From positions 1 to 64,000 of the forward strand of contig JAKTNV010000775.1 in assembly GCA_022747635.1 (NCBI GenBank): a DNA stretch of 64,000 bases. Direction: 5' to 3'. This DNA is from Hetaerina americana. Taxonomy: Eukaryota > Arthropoda > Insecta > Odonata > Calopterygidae. Shown here piece by piece: positions 38,040 through 50,480 of this stretch (its first letter is position 1; every line of letters starts with the position of its first letter). The position numbers were made by a program, and so were the translations under genes. The notes beneath the pieces were generated by a model that saw only the letters and a list, made by a program, of their open reading frames with translations, was not told where the DNA came from and ran no database searches.

Positions 38040-39311
38040 CTGAAAGACAATAAATAATCATAAAAGATGCTTCAGCCCAGGTGTTAATGTTACTAAAAGA
38101 GCCCAAATTTCTAAAAATATTGCGAAAAACAACAATCTTCTGTTTTAGAGTGAATGTTTGAGGTGTTTAGAAGGCATTTATTTCATTTTTAGAAAATTTA
38201 ATTTTTCTCATTTTTCCATGAAAAGGGCCAATACCCTCCTACACCCCCCCCTTTGGGTTCTAGGTGAAAATCTCACTCGACACAAATCAATTAAAAATGT
38301 TTCCATGGTGAGTATTGTTGTTCATTTTCATCAAATAAACAAAATAAAAGCCAGTTTTAATCCTGAAAGACAAGAAATGAGCATAAAAGATGCTTCAGCG
38401 CAAGTGTTAATGTTACTAAGAGAGCGAAAATTTCTAAAAATATTGCGAAAAACAACAATCTTCTGTTTTAGAGTGAATGTTTGAGGTGTATAGAAGGCAT
38501 TTATTTCATTTTTAGAAAATTTAATTTTTTACATTTTTCCATGAAAAGTGCCAATACCCCCCTCTTTGGGTTCTAGGTGAAAATCTCACTCGATACAAAT
38601 CAAACAAAAATGTATCCAAGGTGTGTATTGTTGATCATTTTCATCAAATAAACAAAATAAAACCCAGAATGTATCCTGAAAGACAATAAATAATCATAAA
38701 AGATGCTTCAGCCCAGGTGTTAATGTTACTAAAAGAGCCCAAATTTCTAAAAATATTGCGAAAAACAACAATCTTCTGTTTTAGAGTGAATGTTTGAGGT
38801 GTTTAGAAGGCATTTATTTCATTTTTAGAAAATTTAATTTTTCTCATTTTTCCATGAAAAGGGCCAATACCCTCCTACACCCCCCCCCTTTGGGTTCTAG
38901 GTGAAAATCTCACTCGACACAAATCAATTAAAAATGTTTCCATGGTGAGTATTGTTGTTCATTTTCATCAAATAAACAAAATAAAAGCCAGTTTTAATCC
39001 TGAAAGACAAGAAATGAGCATAAAAGATGCTTCAGCGCAAGTGTTAATGTTACTAAGAGAGCGAAAATTTCTAAAAATATTGCGAAAAACAACAATCTTC
39101 TGTTTTAGAGTGAATGTTTGAGGTGTATAGAAGGCATTTATTTCATTTTTAGAAAATTTAATTTTTTACATTTTTCCATGAAAAGTGCCAATACCCCCCT
39201 CTTTGGGTTCTAGGTGAAAATCTCACTCGATACAAATCAAACAAAAATGTATCCAAGGTGTGTATTGTTGATCATTTTCATCAAATAAACAAAATAAAAC
39301 CCAGAATTAAT
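38040..39311. repeat. 636-bp tandem dimer
   Basis: CCCTCCTACACC, a T-bearing version of the GGGCC monomer's split C-tract, occurs at 38234 and 38870. GGGCC itself occurs at 38225 and 38861, and CAATAAATAATC near 38048 and 38684. All pairs are 636 bp apart and the sequence between them is nearly identical. The second unit changes to ATTAGCATAAATATTGC after about 39.31 kb, marking the exchange point. Confidence 0.88.
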
Positions 39312-40134
39312 CCTGAAAGACAAGAAATTAGCATAAATATTGCTTCAGCGCAAGTGTTTATGTTACTAAAAGCGCCCAAATTTCTAAAAATATTGCGAAA
39401 AACAACAATCTTCTGTTTTAGAGTTAATGTTTGTGGTGTTTAGAAGGCATTTATTTCATTTTTAGAAAATTTAATTTTTCACATTTTTCCATGAAAAGTG
39501 CCAATACCCCCACCCTTTGGGTTCTAGGTGAAAATCTCACTCGATACAAATCAAACAAAAATGTATCCAAGGTGTGTATTGTTGATCATTTTCATCAAAT
39601 AAACAAAATAAAACCCAGAATGTATCCTGAAAGACAAGAAATGAGCATAAAAGTAGCTTAAGCGAAAGTGTTAATGTTACAAAAGAGCCCAAATTTCTAA
39701 AAATATTGCGAAAAACAACAATCTTCTGTTTTAGAGTGAATGTTTGAGGTGTTTAGAAGGCATTTATTTCATTTTTAGAAAATTTAATTTTTCACATTTT
39801 TCATGAAAAGTGCCAATACCCCCACCCTTTGGGTTCTAGGTGAAAATCTCACTCGATACAAATCAAACAAAAATGTATCCAAGGTGTGTATTGTTGATCA
39901 TTTTCATCAAATAAACAAAATAAAACCCAGAATGTATCCTGAAAGACAAGAAATGAGCATAAAAGTAGCTTAAGCGAAAGTGTTAATGTTACAAAAGAGC
40001 CCAAATTTCTAAAAATATTGCGAAAAACAACAATCTTCTGTTTTAGAGTGAATGTTTGAGGTGTTTAGAAGGCATTTATTTCATTTTTAGAAAATTTAAT
40101 TTTTCACATTTTTCATGAAAAGTGCCAATACCCC
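39312..40134. repeat. Tandem pair of CCCCACCC monomers
   Basis: The CACCCTTTGGG header occurs at 39511 and 39823, exactly 312 bp apart, with near-identical monomers behind it (CTCGATAC, TTGATC, AAAGTAGCTTAAGCG, TTACAAAAGAG). The second copy has a single-base loss, TTTTTCATG for TTTTTCCATG. That mark is also at 35.08, 40.11, 41.36, 43.25 and 47.02 kb, always just after a CCCCACCC monomer. Confidence 0.85.
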
Positions 40135-41390
40135 CCCCTTTGGGTTCTAGGTGAAAATCTCACTCGACACAAATCAAACAAAAATGTATCCAAGGTGTGT
40201 ATTGTTGTTCATTTTTATCAAATAAACAAAATAAAACCCATAATTAATCCTGAAAGACAAGAAAGAAGCATTAAAGATGCTTCAGCACAAGTGTTAATGT
40301 TACTAAGAGAGCCCAAATTTCTAAAAATATTGCGAAAAACAACAATCTTCTGTTTTAGAGTGAATGTTTGAGGTGTTTAGAAGGCATTTATTTCATTTTT
40401 AGAAAATTTAATATTTCACATTTTTCCATGAAAAGTGCCAATACCCCCCCCTATGGGTTCTAGGTGAAAATCTTACTCGACACAAATCAAACAAAAATGT
40501 ATCCAAGGTGTGTATTGTTGTTCATTTTCATCAAATAAACAAAATAAAACCCAGAATTAATCCTGAAAGACAAGAAATGAGCATAAAAGATGCCTCAGCG
40601 CAAGTGTAATGTTACTAAAAGAGCCCAAATTTCTGAAAATATTGCGAAAAACAACAATCTTCTTTTTTAGAGTGAATGATTGAGGTGTTTAGAAGGCATT
40701 TATTTCATTTTTAGAAAATTTAATTTGTCACATTTTTCCATGAAAAGTGCTAATACCCCCCCTTTGGGGTCTAGGTGGAAATCTCACTCGTCACAAATCT
40801 AACAAAAATGTTTCCATGGTATGTATTGTTGTTCATTTTCATCAATTAAACAAAAAAAAACCCAGAATTAATCCTGAAAGACAAGAAATTAGAATTAATG
40901 ATGCTTCAGCGCAAGTGTTTATGTTACTAAAAGAGCCCAAATTTCTAAAAATATTGCGAAAAACAACAATCTTCTGTTTTAGAGTTAATGTTTGTGGTGT
41001 TTAGAAGGCATTTATTTCATTTTTAGAAAATTTAATTTTTCACATTTTTCCATGAAAAGTGCCAATACCCCCACCCTTTGGGTTCTAGGTGAAAATCTCA
41101 CTCGATACAAATCAAACAAAAATGTATCCAAGGTGTGTATTGTTGATCATTTTCATCAAATTAACAAAATAAAACCCAGAATGTATCCTGAAAGACAAGA
41201 AATGAGCATAAAAGTAGCTTCAGCGAAAGTGTTAATGTTACAAAAGAGCCCAAATTTCTAAAAATATTGCGAAAAACAACAATCTTCTGTTTTAGAGTGA
41301 ATGTTTGAGGTGTTTAGAAGGCATTTATTTCATTTTTAGAAAATTTAATTTTTCACATTTTTCATGAAAAGTGCCAATACCCCCCCCTTT
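40135..41390. repeat. Second copy of the ~6.28 kb-offset block
   Basis: Contains TATCCAAGG with CATAATTAATCC, CTATGGG (40451), GTGCTAATACC with GGGGTCTAGG (near 40750) and a CCCCACCC monomer, in the same order as 33.84-35.11 kb. Small private differences (AATTTGTCAC near 40724, GGTGGAAATC near 40774) show the copies have since diverged slightly. It joins directly to the 6-monomer unit at 41391. Confidence 0.82.
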
Positions 41391-43284
41391 GGGATCTAGG
41401 TGAAAATCTCACTCGACACAAATCTAACAAAAATGTTTCCATGGTGTGTATTGTTGTTCATTTTCATCAAATAAACAAAATAAAACCCAGAATGTATCCT
41501 GAAAGACAATAAATGATCATAAAAGATGCTTCAGCCCAGGTGTTAATGTTACTAAAAGAGCCCAAATTTCTAAAAATATTGCGAAAAACAACAATCTTCT
41601 GTTTTAGAGTGAATGTTTGAGGTGTTTAGAAGGCATTTATTTCATTTTTAGAAAATTTAATTTTTCTCATTTTTCCATGAAAAGGGCCAATACCCCCCTA
41701 CACCCCCCCCTTTGGGTTCTAGGTGAAAATCTCACTCGACACAAATCAATTAAAAATGTTTCCATGGTGAGTATTGTTGTTCATTTTCATCAAATAAACA
41801 AAATAAAAGCCAGTTTTAATCCTGAAAGACAAGAAATGAGCATAAAAGATGCTTCAGCGCAAGTGTTAATGTTACTAAGAGAGCGAAAATTTCTAAAAAT
41901 ATTGCGAAAAACAACAATCTTCTGTTTTAGAGTGAATGTTTAAGGTGTTTAGAAGGCATTTATTTCATTTTTAGAAAATTTAAAATTTTACATTTTTCCA
42001 TGAAAAGTGCCAATACCCCCCCCCCTTTGGGTTCTAGGTGAAAATCTCACTTGACACAAATCAAACAAAAATGTTTCCATGGTGTGTATTGTTGTTCATT
42101 TTCATCAAATAAACAAAATAAAACCCAGAATTAATCCTGAAAGACAAGAAATGAGCATAAAAGTGGCTTCAGCGCAAGTGGTTATGTTGCTAAAAGAGCC
42201 CAAATTTCTAAAAATATTGCAAAAAACAACAATCTTTTTTTTAGAGTGAATGTTTAAGGTGTTTAGAAGGCATTTATTTCATTTTTAGAAAATTTAATAT
42301 TTTACATTTTTCCATGAAAAGTGCCAATACCCCCCCCCTTTGGGTTCTAGGTGAAAATCTCACTCGACACATATCAATCAAAAATGTTTCCATGGTGTGT
42401 ATTGTTGTTCATTTTCATCAAATAAACAAAATAAAACCCAGAATTAATCCTGAAAGACAAGAAATGAGCATAAAAGATGCTTCAGCGCAAGTGTTAATGT
42501 ACTAAAAAAGCCCAAATTTCTAAAATAATTGCGAAATACAACAATCTTCTGTTTTAGAGTGAATGTTTGAGGAGTTTAGAAGGCATTTATTTCATTTTTA
42601 GAAAATTTAATTTTTCACATTTTTCCATGAAAAGTGCCAATTCAAAAATGTTTCCTTTGGGTTCTAGGTGAAAATCTGACTCGACACAAATCAAACAAAA
42701 ATGTTTCCATGGTGTGTATTGTTGTTCATTTTCATCAAATAAACAAAATAAAACCCAGAATTAATCCTGAAAGACAAGAAATTAGCATAAATATTGCTTC
42801 AGCGCAAGTGTTTATGTTACTAAAAGCGCCCAAATTTCTAAAAATATTGCGAAAAACAACAATCTTCTGTTTTAGAGTTAATGTTTGTGGTGTTTAGAAG
42901 GCATTTATTTCATTTTTAGAAAATTTAATTTTTCACATTTTTCCATGAAAAGTGCCAATACCCCCACCCTTTGGGTTCTAGGTGAAAATCTCACTCGATA
43001 CAAATCAAACAAAAATGTATCCAAGGTGTGTATTGTTGATCATTTTCATCAAATAAACAAAATAAAACCCAGAATGTATCCTGAAAGACAAGAAATGAGC
43101 TAAAAAGTAGCTTCAGCGAAAGTGTTAATGTTACAAAAGAGCCCAAATTTCTAAAAATATTGCGAAAAACAACAATCTTCTGTTTTAGAGTGAATGTTTG
43201 AGGTGTTTAGAAGGCATTTATTTCATTTTTAGAAAATTTAATTTTTCACATTTTTCATGAAAAGTGCCAATACCCCCCCCCTTT
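41391..43284. repeat. 6-monomer higher-order unit, ~1.89 kb
   Basis: Ordered monomers: GGGATCT (41391); GGGCC with split C-tract (41684); a TTTAAAATTTTAC monomer; a TTTAATATTTTAC monomer with CATATCAATC; the X monomer (TTCAAAAATG at 42641) with ATCTGACTCG; and a CCCCACCC monomer. GGGATCT then recurs at 43285, 1,894 bp later. A rotated complete copy lies at 46406-48302 (1,897 bp between X marks). Confidence 0.88.
42637..42655. repeat. X-type C-tract replacement (copied TCAAAAATGTTTCC)
   Basis: Between GTGCCAAT and TTTGGG the C-run is replaced by TCAAAAATGTTTCC. The identical 14 bases occur in normal monomers about 55-60 bp downstream (ATCAATCAAAAATGTTTCC), so this looks like a direct copy of nearby sequence. 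The first of three copies. Confidence 0.88.
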
Positions 43285-46200
43285 GGGATCTAGGTGAAAA
43301 TCTCACTCGACACAAATCTAACAAAAATGTTTCCATGGTGTGTATTGTTGTTCATTTTCATCAAATAAACAAAATAAAACCAGAATGTATCCTGAAAGAC
43401 AATAAATGATCATAAAAGATGCTTCAGCCCAGGTGTTAATGTTACTAAAAGAGCCCAAATTTCTAAAAATATTGCGAAAAACAACAATCTTCTGTTTTAG
43501 AGTGAATGTTTGAGGTGTTTAGAAGGCATTTATTTCATTTTTTAGAAAATTTAATTTTTCTCATTTTTCCATGAAAAGGGCCAATACCCCCCTACAACCC
43601 CCCCCTTTGGGTTCTAGGTGAAAATCTCACTCGACACAAATCAATTAAAAATGTTTCCATGGTGAGTATTGTTGTTCATTTTCATCAAATAAACAAAATA
43701 AAAGCCAGTTTTAATCCTGAAAGACAAGAAATGAGCATAAAAGATGCTTCAGCGTAAGTGTTAATGTTACTAAGAGAGCGAAAATTTCTAAAAATATTGC
43801 GAAAAACAACAATCTTCTGTTTTAGAGTGATGTTTAAGGTGTTTAGAAGGCATTTATTTCATTTTTAGAAAATTTAAAATTTTACATTTTTCCATGAAAA
43901 GTGCCAATACCCCCCCCCTTTGGGTTCTAGGTGAAAATCTCACTTGACACAAATCAAACAAAAATGTTTCCATGGTGTGTATTGTTGTTCATTTTCATCA
44001 AATAAACAAAATAAAACCCAGAATTAATCCTGAAAGACAAGAAATTAGCATAAATATTGCTTCAGCGCAAGTGTTTATGTTACTAAAAGCGCCCAAATTT
44101 CTAAAAATATTGCGAAAAACAACAATCTTCTGTTTTAGAGTGAATGTTTGAGGTGTTTAGAAGGCATTTATTTCATTTTTAGAAAATTTTATTTTTTACA
44201 TTTTTCCATGAAAAGTGCCAATACCCCCTTTGTGTTCTAGGTGAAAATCTCACTCGACAAAAATCAAAATAAAAAGGTAATAAAGGTGTGTATTGTTGTT
44301 CATTTTCATCAAATAAACAAAATAAAACCCAGAATGTATCCTGAATGACAATAAATGATCATAAAAGACGCTTCAGCCCAGGTGTTAATGTTACAATAAG
44401 AGCCCAAATTTCTAAAAATATTGCGTAAAACAACAATCTTCTGTTTTAGAGTGAATGTTTGAGGTGTTTAGAAGGCATTTATTTCATTTTTAGAAAATTT
44501 AATTTTTCACATTTTTCCATGAAAAGTGCCAATACCCCCCCCTTTGGGTTCTAGGTGAAAATCTCACTCGACCCAAATCAATCAAAAATGTTTCCATGGT
44601 GTGTATTGTTGTTCATTTTCGTCAAATAAAAAAAATAAAACCCAGAATTAATCCTGAAAGACAATAAATAATCATAAAAGATGCTTCAGCCCTGGTCTTA
44701 ATGTTACTAAAAGAGCCCAAATTTCTAAAAATATTGCGAAAAACAACAATCTTCTGTTTTAGAGTGAATGTTTGAGGTGTTTAGAAGGCATTTATTTCAT
44801 TTTTAGAAATTCAATTTTTTACATTTTTCCATGAAAAGAGCCAATACCCCCCCTTTTGGGTTATAGGTTAAAATCTCACTCGACACAACTCAAACAAAAA
44901 TGTTTCCATGGTGTGTATTGTTGTTCATTTTCATCAAATAAAAAAAAATAAAACCCAGAATTAATCTTGAAAGACAAGAAATGAGCATAACAGTTGCTTC
45001 AGCGCAAGTGTTAATGTTACTAAAAGAGTCCAAATTTCTAAAAATATTGCGAAAAACAACAATCTTCTGTTTTAGAGTGAATGTTTGAGGTGTTTAGAAT
45101 GCATTTATTTCATTTTTAAAAAAATTTAATTTTTCACAATTTTTCCATGAAAAGTGCCAATACCCCCCCCCTTTGGGTTCTAGGTTAAAATCTCACTCGA
45201 AACAAATCAAACAAAAATGTTTCCATGGTGTGTATTGTTGTTCATTTTCATCAAATAAACAAAATAAAACCCAGAATTAATCCTGAAAGACAAGAAATGA
45301 TCATAAAAGTTGCTTCAGCGCAAGTGTTAATGTTACTAAAAGAGCCCAAATTTCTAAAAATATTGCGAAAAACAACAATCTTCTGTTTTAGAGTGAATGT
45401 TTGAGGTGTTTAGAAGGCATTTATTTCATTTTTAGAAAATTTAATTTTTCACATTTTTCCATGAAAAGTGCCAATACCCCCCCCTTTGTGTTCTAGGTGA
45501 AAATCTCACTCGACACAAATCAAAATAAAAAGGTAATAAAGGTGTGTATTGTTGTTCATTTTCATCAAATAAACAAAAAAAAACCCAGAATGTATCCTGA
45601 AAGACAATAAATGATCATAAAAGACGCTTCAGCCCAGGTGTTAATGTTACTAAAAGAGCCCAAATTTCTAAAAATATTGCGAAAAAACCAAACTTCTGTT
45701 TTAGGGTGAATGTTTGAGGTGTTTGTAAGGCATTTATTTCATTTTTAGAAAATTTAATTTTTCACATTTTTCCATGATAAGTGCCTCCCCTTTGGGTTCT
45801 AGGTGAAAATCTCACTCGACACAGGTCAAACAAAAATGTATCCAAGTTGTGTATTGTTGTGCATTTTCATCAAATAAACAAAATAAAACCCAGAATGTTA
45901 TCCTGAAAGACAATAAATGATCATAAAAGATGCTTCAGCCCAGGTGTTAATGTTACTAAAAGAGCCCAAATTTCTAAAAATATTGCGAAAAACAACAAAC
46001 TTCTGTTTTAGAGTGAATGTTTGAGGTGTTTAGAAGGCATTTATTTCATTTTTAGAAAAATTAATTTTTCACATTTTTCCATGAAAAGTTCCAATACCCC
46101 CCCTTTGGGTTCTAGGTGAAAATCTCACTCGACGCATATCAATCAAAAATGTTTCCATGGTGTGTATTGTTGTTCATTTTCATCAAATAAACAAAATAAA

Positions 46201-46405
46201 ACCCAGAATTAATCCTGAAAGACAAGAAATGAGCATAAAAGATGCTTCAGCGCAAGTGTTAATGTTACTAAAAAAGCCCAAATTTCTAAAATAATTGCGA
46301 AATACAACAATCTTCTGTTTTAGAGTGAATGTTTGAGGAGTTTAGAAGGCATTTATTTCATTTTTAGAAAATTTAATTTTCACATTTTTCCATGAAAAGT
46401 GCCAA
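43285..46405. repeat. Partial 6-monomer unit followed by a 7-monomer block
   Basis: GGGATCT (43285), GGGCC (43578) and TTTAAAATTTTAC restart the 1.89 kb unit, but the series then switches to a different set. The new set is an ATTAGCATAAATATTGC monomer, a short CCCCC TTTGTGTT monomer with AAAAAGGTAATAAAGG (44231), CGACCCAAATC, GGGTTATAGG, GGTTAAAATC, another GGTAATAAAGG, and GATAAGTGCCTCCCC with CACAGGTC. This set recurs at 48.4-50.5 kb, 4,399 bp later. Scattered single-base indels occur here (for example near 43381, 45899 and 46375). Confidence 0.8.
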
Positions 46406-46420
46406 TTCAAAAATGTTTCC
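46402..46420. repeat. X-type C-tract replacement, copy 2
   Basis: Same TTCAAAAATGTTTCC followed by TTTGGG and ATCTGACTCG as at 42641, at an offset of 3,765 bp (12 monomers). Confidence 0.88.
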
Positions 46421-48302
46421 TTTGGGTTCTAGGTGAAAATCTGACTCGACACAAATCAAACAAAAATGTTTCCATGGTGTGTATTGTTGTTCATTTTCAT
46501 CAAATAAACAAAATAAAACCAGAATTAATCCTGAAAGACAAGAAATTAGCATAAATATTGCTTCAGCGCAAGTGTTTATGTTACTAAAAGCGCCCAAATT
46601 TCTAAAAATATTGCGAAAAACAACAATCTTCTGTTTTAGAGTTAATGTTTGTGGTGTTTAGAAGGCATTTATTTCATTTTTAGAAAATTTAATTTTTCAC
46701 ATTGTTTCCATGAAAAGTGCCAATACCCCCACCCTTTGGGTTCTAGGTGAAAATCTCACTCGATACAAATCAAACAAAAATGTATCCAAGGTGTGTATTG
46801 TTGATCATTTTCATCAAATAAACAAAATAAAACCCAGAATGTATCCTGAAAGACAAGAAATGAGCATAAAAGTAGCTTCAGCGAAAGTGTTAATGTTACA
46901 AAAGAGCCCAAAATTTCTAAAAATATTGCGAAAAAACAACAATCTTCTGTTTTAGAGTGAATGTTTGAGGTGTTTAGAAGGCATTTATTTCATTTTTAGA
47001 AAATTTAATTTTTCACATTTTTCATGAAAAGTGCCAATACCCCCCCCCCTTTGGGATCTAGGTGAAAATCTCACTCGACACAAATCTAACAAAAATGTTT
47101 CCATGGTGTGTATTGTTGTTCATTTTCATCAAATAAACAAAATAAAACCCAGAATGTATCCTGAAAGACAATAAATGATCATAAAAGATGCTTCAGCCCA
47201 GGTGTTAATGTTACTAAAAGAGCCCAAATTTCTAAAAATATTGCGAAAAACAACAATCTTCTGTTTTAGAGTGAATGTTTGAGGTGTTTAGAAGGCATTT
47301 ATTTCATTTTTAGAAAATTTAATTTTTCTCATTTTTCCATGAAAAGGGCCAATACCCCCCTACACCCCCCCCTTTGGGTTCTAGGTGAAAATCTCACTCG
47401 ACACAAATCAATTAAAAATGTTTCCATGGTGAGTATTGTTGTTCATTTTCATCAAATAAACAAAATAAAAGCCAGTTTTAATCCTGAAAGACAAGAAATG
47501 AGCATAAAAGATGCTTCAGCGTAAGTGTTAATGTTACTAAGAGAGCGAAAATTTCTAAAAATATTGCGAAAAACAACAATCTTCTGTTTTAGAGTGAATG
47601 TTTAAGGTGTTTAGAAGGCATTTATTTCATTTTTAGAAAATTTAAAATTTTACATTTTTCCATGAAAAGTGCCAATACCCCCCCCCTTTGGGTTCTAGGT
47701 GAAAATCTCACTTGACACAAATCAAAAAAAATGTTTCCATGGTGTGTATTGTTGTTCATTTTCATCAAATAAACAAAATAAAACCCAGAATTAATCCTGA
47801 AAGACAAGAAATGAGCATAAAAGTGGCTTCAGCGCAAGTGGTTATGTTACTAAAAGAGCCCAAATTTCTAAAAATATTGCAAAAAACAACAATCTTTTTT
47901 TTTAGAGTGAATGTTTAAGGTGTTTAGAAGGCATTTATTTCATTTTTAGAAAATTTAATATTTTACATTTTTCCATGAAAAGTGCCAATACCCCCCCCCT
48001 TTGGGTTCTAGGTGAAAATCTCACTCGACACATATCAATCAAAAATGTTTCCATGGTGTGTATTGTTGTTCATTTTCATCAAATAAACAAAATAAAACCC
48101 AGAATTAATCCTGAAAGACAAGAAATGAGCATAAAAGATGCTTCAGCGCAAGTGTTAATGTTACTTAAAAAGCCCAAATTTCTAAAATAATAGCGAAATA
48201 CAACAATCTTCTGTTTTAGAGTGAATGTTTGAGGAGTTTAGAAGGCATTTATTTCATTTTTAGAAAATTTAATTTTTCACATTTTTCCATGAAAAGTGCC
48301 AA
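46406..48302. repeat. 6-monomer higher-order unit, second complete copy (rotated)
   Basis: Starting from the X mark: X, CCCCACCC, GGGATCT (47053), GGGCC (47346), TTTAAAATTTTAC and TTTAATATTTTAC, then X again at 48303 (1,897 bp). GGGATCT at 47053 and X at 48303 each lie exactly 5,662 bp after their counterparts at 41391 and 42641, so this unit is also part of a larger 18-monomer duplication. Confidence 0.88.
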
Positions 48303-48317
48303 TTCAAAAATGTTTCC
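48299..48317. repeat. X-type C-tract replacement, copy 3
   Basis: Same copied stretch as at 42641 and 46406. The CCCCACCC monomer that follows the other two is absent here; the next monomer is the TTTGTGTT type. Confidence 0.88.
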
Positions 48318-50480
48318 TTTGGGTTCTAGGTGAAAATCTGACTCGACACAAATCAAACAAAAATGTTTCCATGGTGTGTATTGTTGTTCATTTTCATCAA
48401 ATAAACAAAATAAAACCCAGAATTAATCCTGAAAGACAAGAAATTAGCATAAATATTGCTTCAGCGCAAGTGTTTATGTTACTAAAAGCGCCCAAATTTC
48501 TAAAAATATTGCGAAAAACAACAATCTTCTGTTTTAGAGTGAATGTTTGAGGTGTTTAGAAGGCATTTATTTCATTTTTAGAAAATTTTATTTTTTACAT
48601 TTTTCCATGAAAAGTGCCAATACCCCCTTTGTGTTCTAGGTGAAAATCTCACTCGACAAAAATCAAAATAAAAAGGTAATAAAGGTGTGTATTGTTGTTC
48701 ATTTTCATCAAATAAACAAAATAAAACCCAGAATGTATCCTGAAAGACAATAAATGATCATAAAAGACGCTTCAGCCCAGGTGTTAATGTTACAATAAGA
48801 GCCCAAATTTCTAAAAATATTGCGTAAAACAACAATCTTCTGTTTTAGAGTGAATGTTTGAGGTGTTTAGAAGGCATTTATTTCATTTTTAGAAAATTTA
48901 ATTTTTCACATTTTTCCATGAAAAGTGCCAATACCCCCCGCTTTGGGTTCTAGGTGAAAATCTCACTCGACCCAAATCAATCAAAAATGTTTCCATGGTG
49001 TGTATTGTTGTTCATTTTCGTCAAATAAAAAAAATAAAACCCAGAATTAATCCTGAAAGACAATAAATAATCATAAAAGATGCTTCAGCCCTGGTCTTAA
49101 TGTTACTAAAAGAGCCCAAATTTCTAAAAATATTGCGAAAAACAACAATCTTCTGTTTTAGAGTGAATGTTTGAGGTGTTTAGAAGGCATTTATTTCATT
49201 TTTAGAAAATTCAATTTTTTACATTTTTCCATGAAAAGAGCCAATACCCCCCTTTTGGGTTATAGGTTAAAATCTCACTCGACACAACTCAAACAAAAAT
49301 GTTTCCATGGTGTGTATTGTTGTTCATTTTCATCAAATAAAAAAAATAAAACCCAGAATTAATCTTGAAAGACAAGAAATGAGCATAACAGTTGCTTCAG
49401 CGCAAGTGTTAATGTTACTAAAAGAGTCCAAATTTCTAAAAATATTGCGAAAAACAACAATCTTCTGTTTTAGAGTGAATGTTTGAGGTGTTTAGAATGC
49501 ATTTATTTCATTTTTAAAAAAATTTAATTTTTCACATTTTTCCATGAAAAGTGCCAATACCCCCCCCTTTGGGTTCTAGGTTAAAATCTCACTCGAAACA
49601 AATCAAACAAAAATGTTTCCATGGTGTGTATTGTTGTTCATTTTCATCAAATAAACAAAATAAAACCCAGAATTAATCCTGAAAGACAAGAAATGATCAT
49701 AAAAGTTGCTTCAGCGCAAGTGTTAATGTTACTAAAAGAGCCCAAATTTCTAAAAATATTGCGAAAAACAACAATCTTCTGTTTTAGAGTGAATGTTTGA
49801 GGTGTTTAGAAGGCATTTATTTCATTTTTAGAAAATTTAATTTTTCACATTTTTCCATGAAAAGTGCCAATACCCCCCCCTTTGTGTTCTAGGTGAAAAT
49901 CTCACTCGACACAAATCAAAATAAAAAGGTAATAAAGGTGTGTATTGTTGTTCATTTTCATCAAATAAACAAAATAAAACCCAGAATGTATCCTGAAAGA
50001 CAATAAATGATCATAAAAGACGCTTCAGCCCAGGTGTTAATGTTACTAAAAGAGCCCAAATTTCTAAAAATATTGCGAAAAAACCAAACTTCTGTTTTAG
50101 GGTGAATGTTTGAGGTGTTTGTAAGGCATTTATTTCATTTTTAGAAAATTTAATTTTTCACATTTTTCCATGATAAGTGCCTCCCCTTTGGGTTCTAGGT
50201 GAAAATCTCACTCGACACAGGTCAAACAAAAATGTATCCAAGTTGTGTATTGTTGTGCATTTTCATCAAATAAACAAAATAAAACCCAGAATGTATCCTG
50301 AAAGACAATAAATGATCATAAAAGATGCTTCAGCCCAGGTGTTAATGTTACTAAAAGAGCCCAAATTTCTAAAAATATTGCGAAAAACAACAAACTTCTG
50401 TTTTAGAGTGAATGTTTGAGGTGTTTAGAAGGCATTTATTTCATTTTTAGAAAATTTAATTTTTTTCATTTTTCCATGAA
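48303..50480. repeat. Second copy of the 44.2-46.1 kb block
   Basis: From the ATTAGCATAAATATTGC monomer through TTTGTGTT (48630), CGACCCAAATC, GGGTTATAGG, GGTTAAAATC, GGTAATAAAGG and GATAAGTGCCTCCCC with CACAGGTC, the order and sequence follow 44.0-46.1 kb at 4,399 bp offset. The offset upstream is 5,662 bp, so four monomers (~1,263 bp) are missing from this copy or extra in the first. After 50.48 kb it switches to a GCGCCAATACC monomer; the first copy has GTTCCAATACC. Confidence 0.85.
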
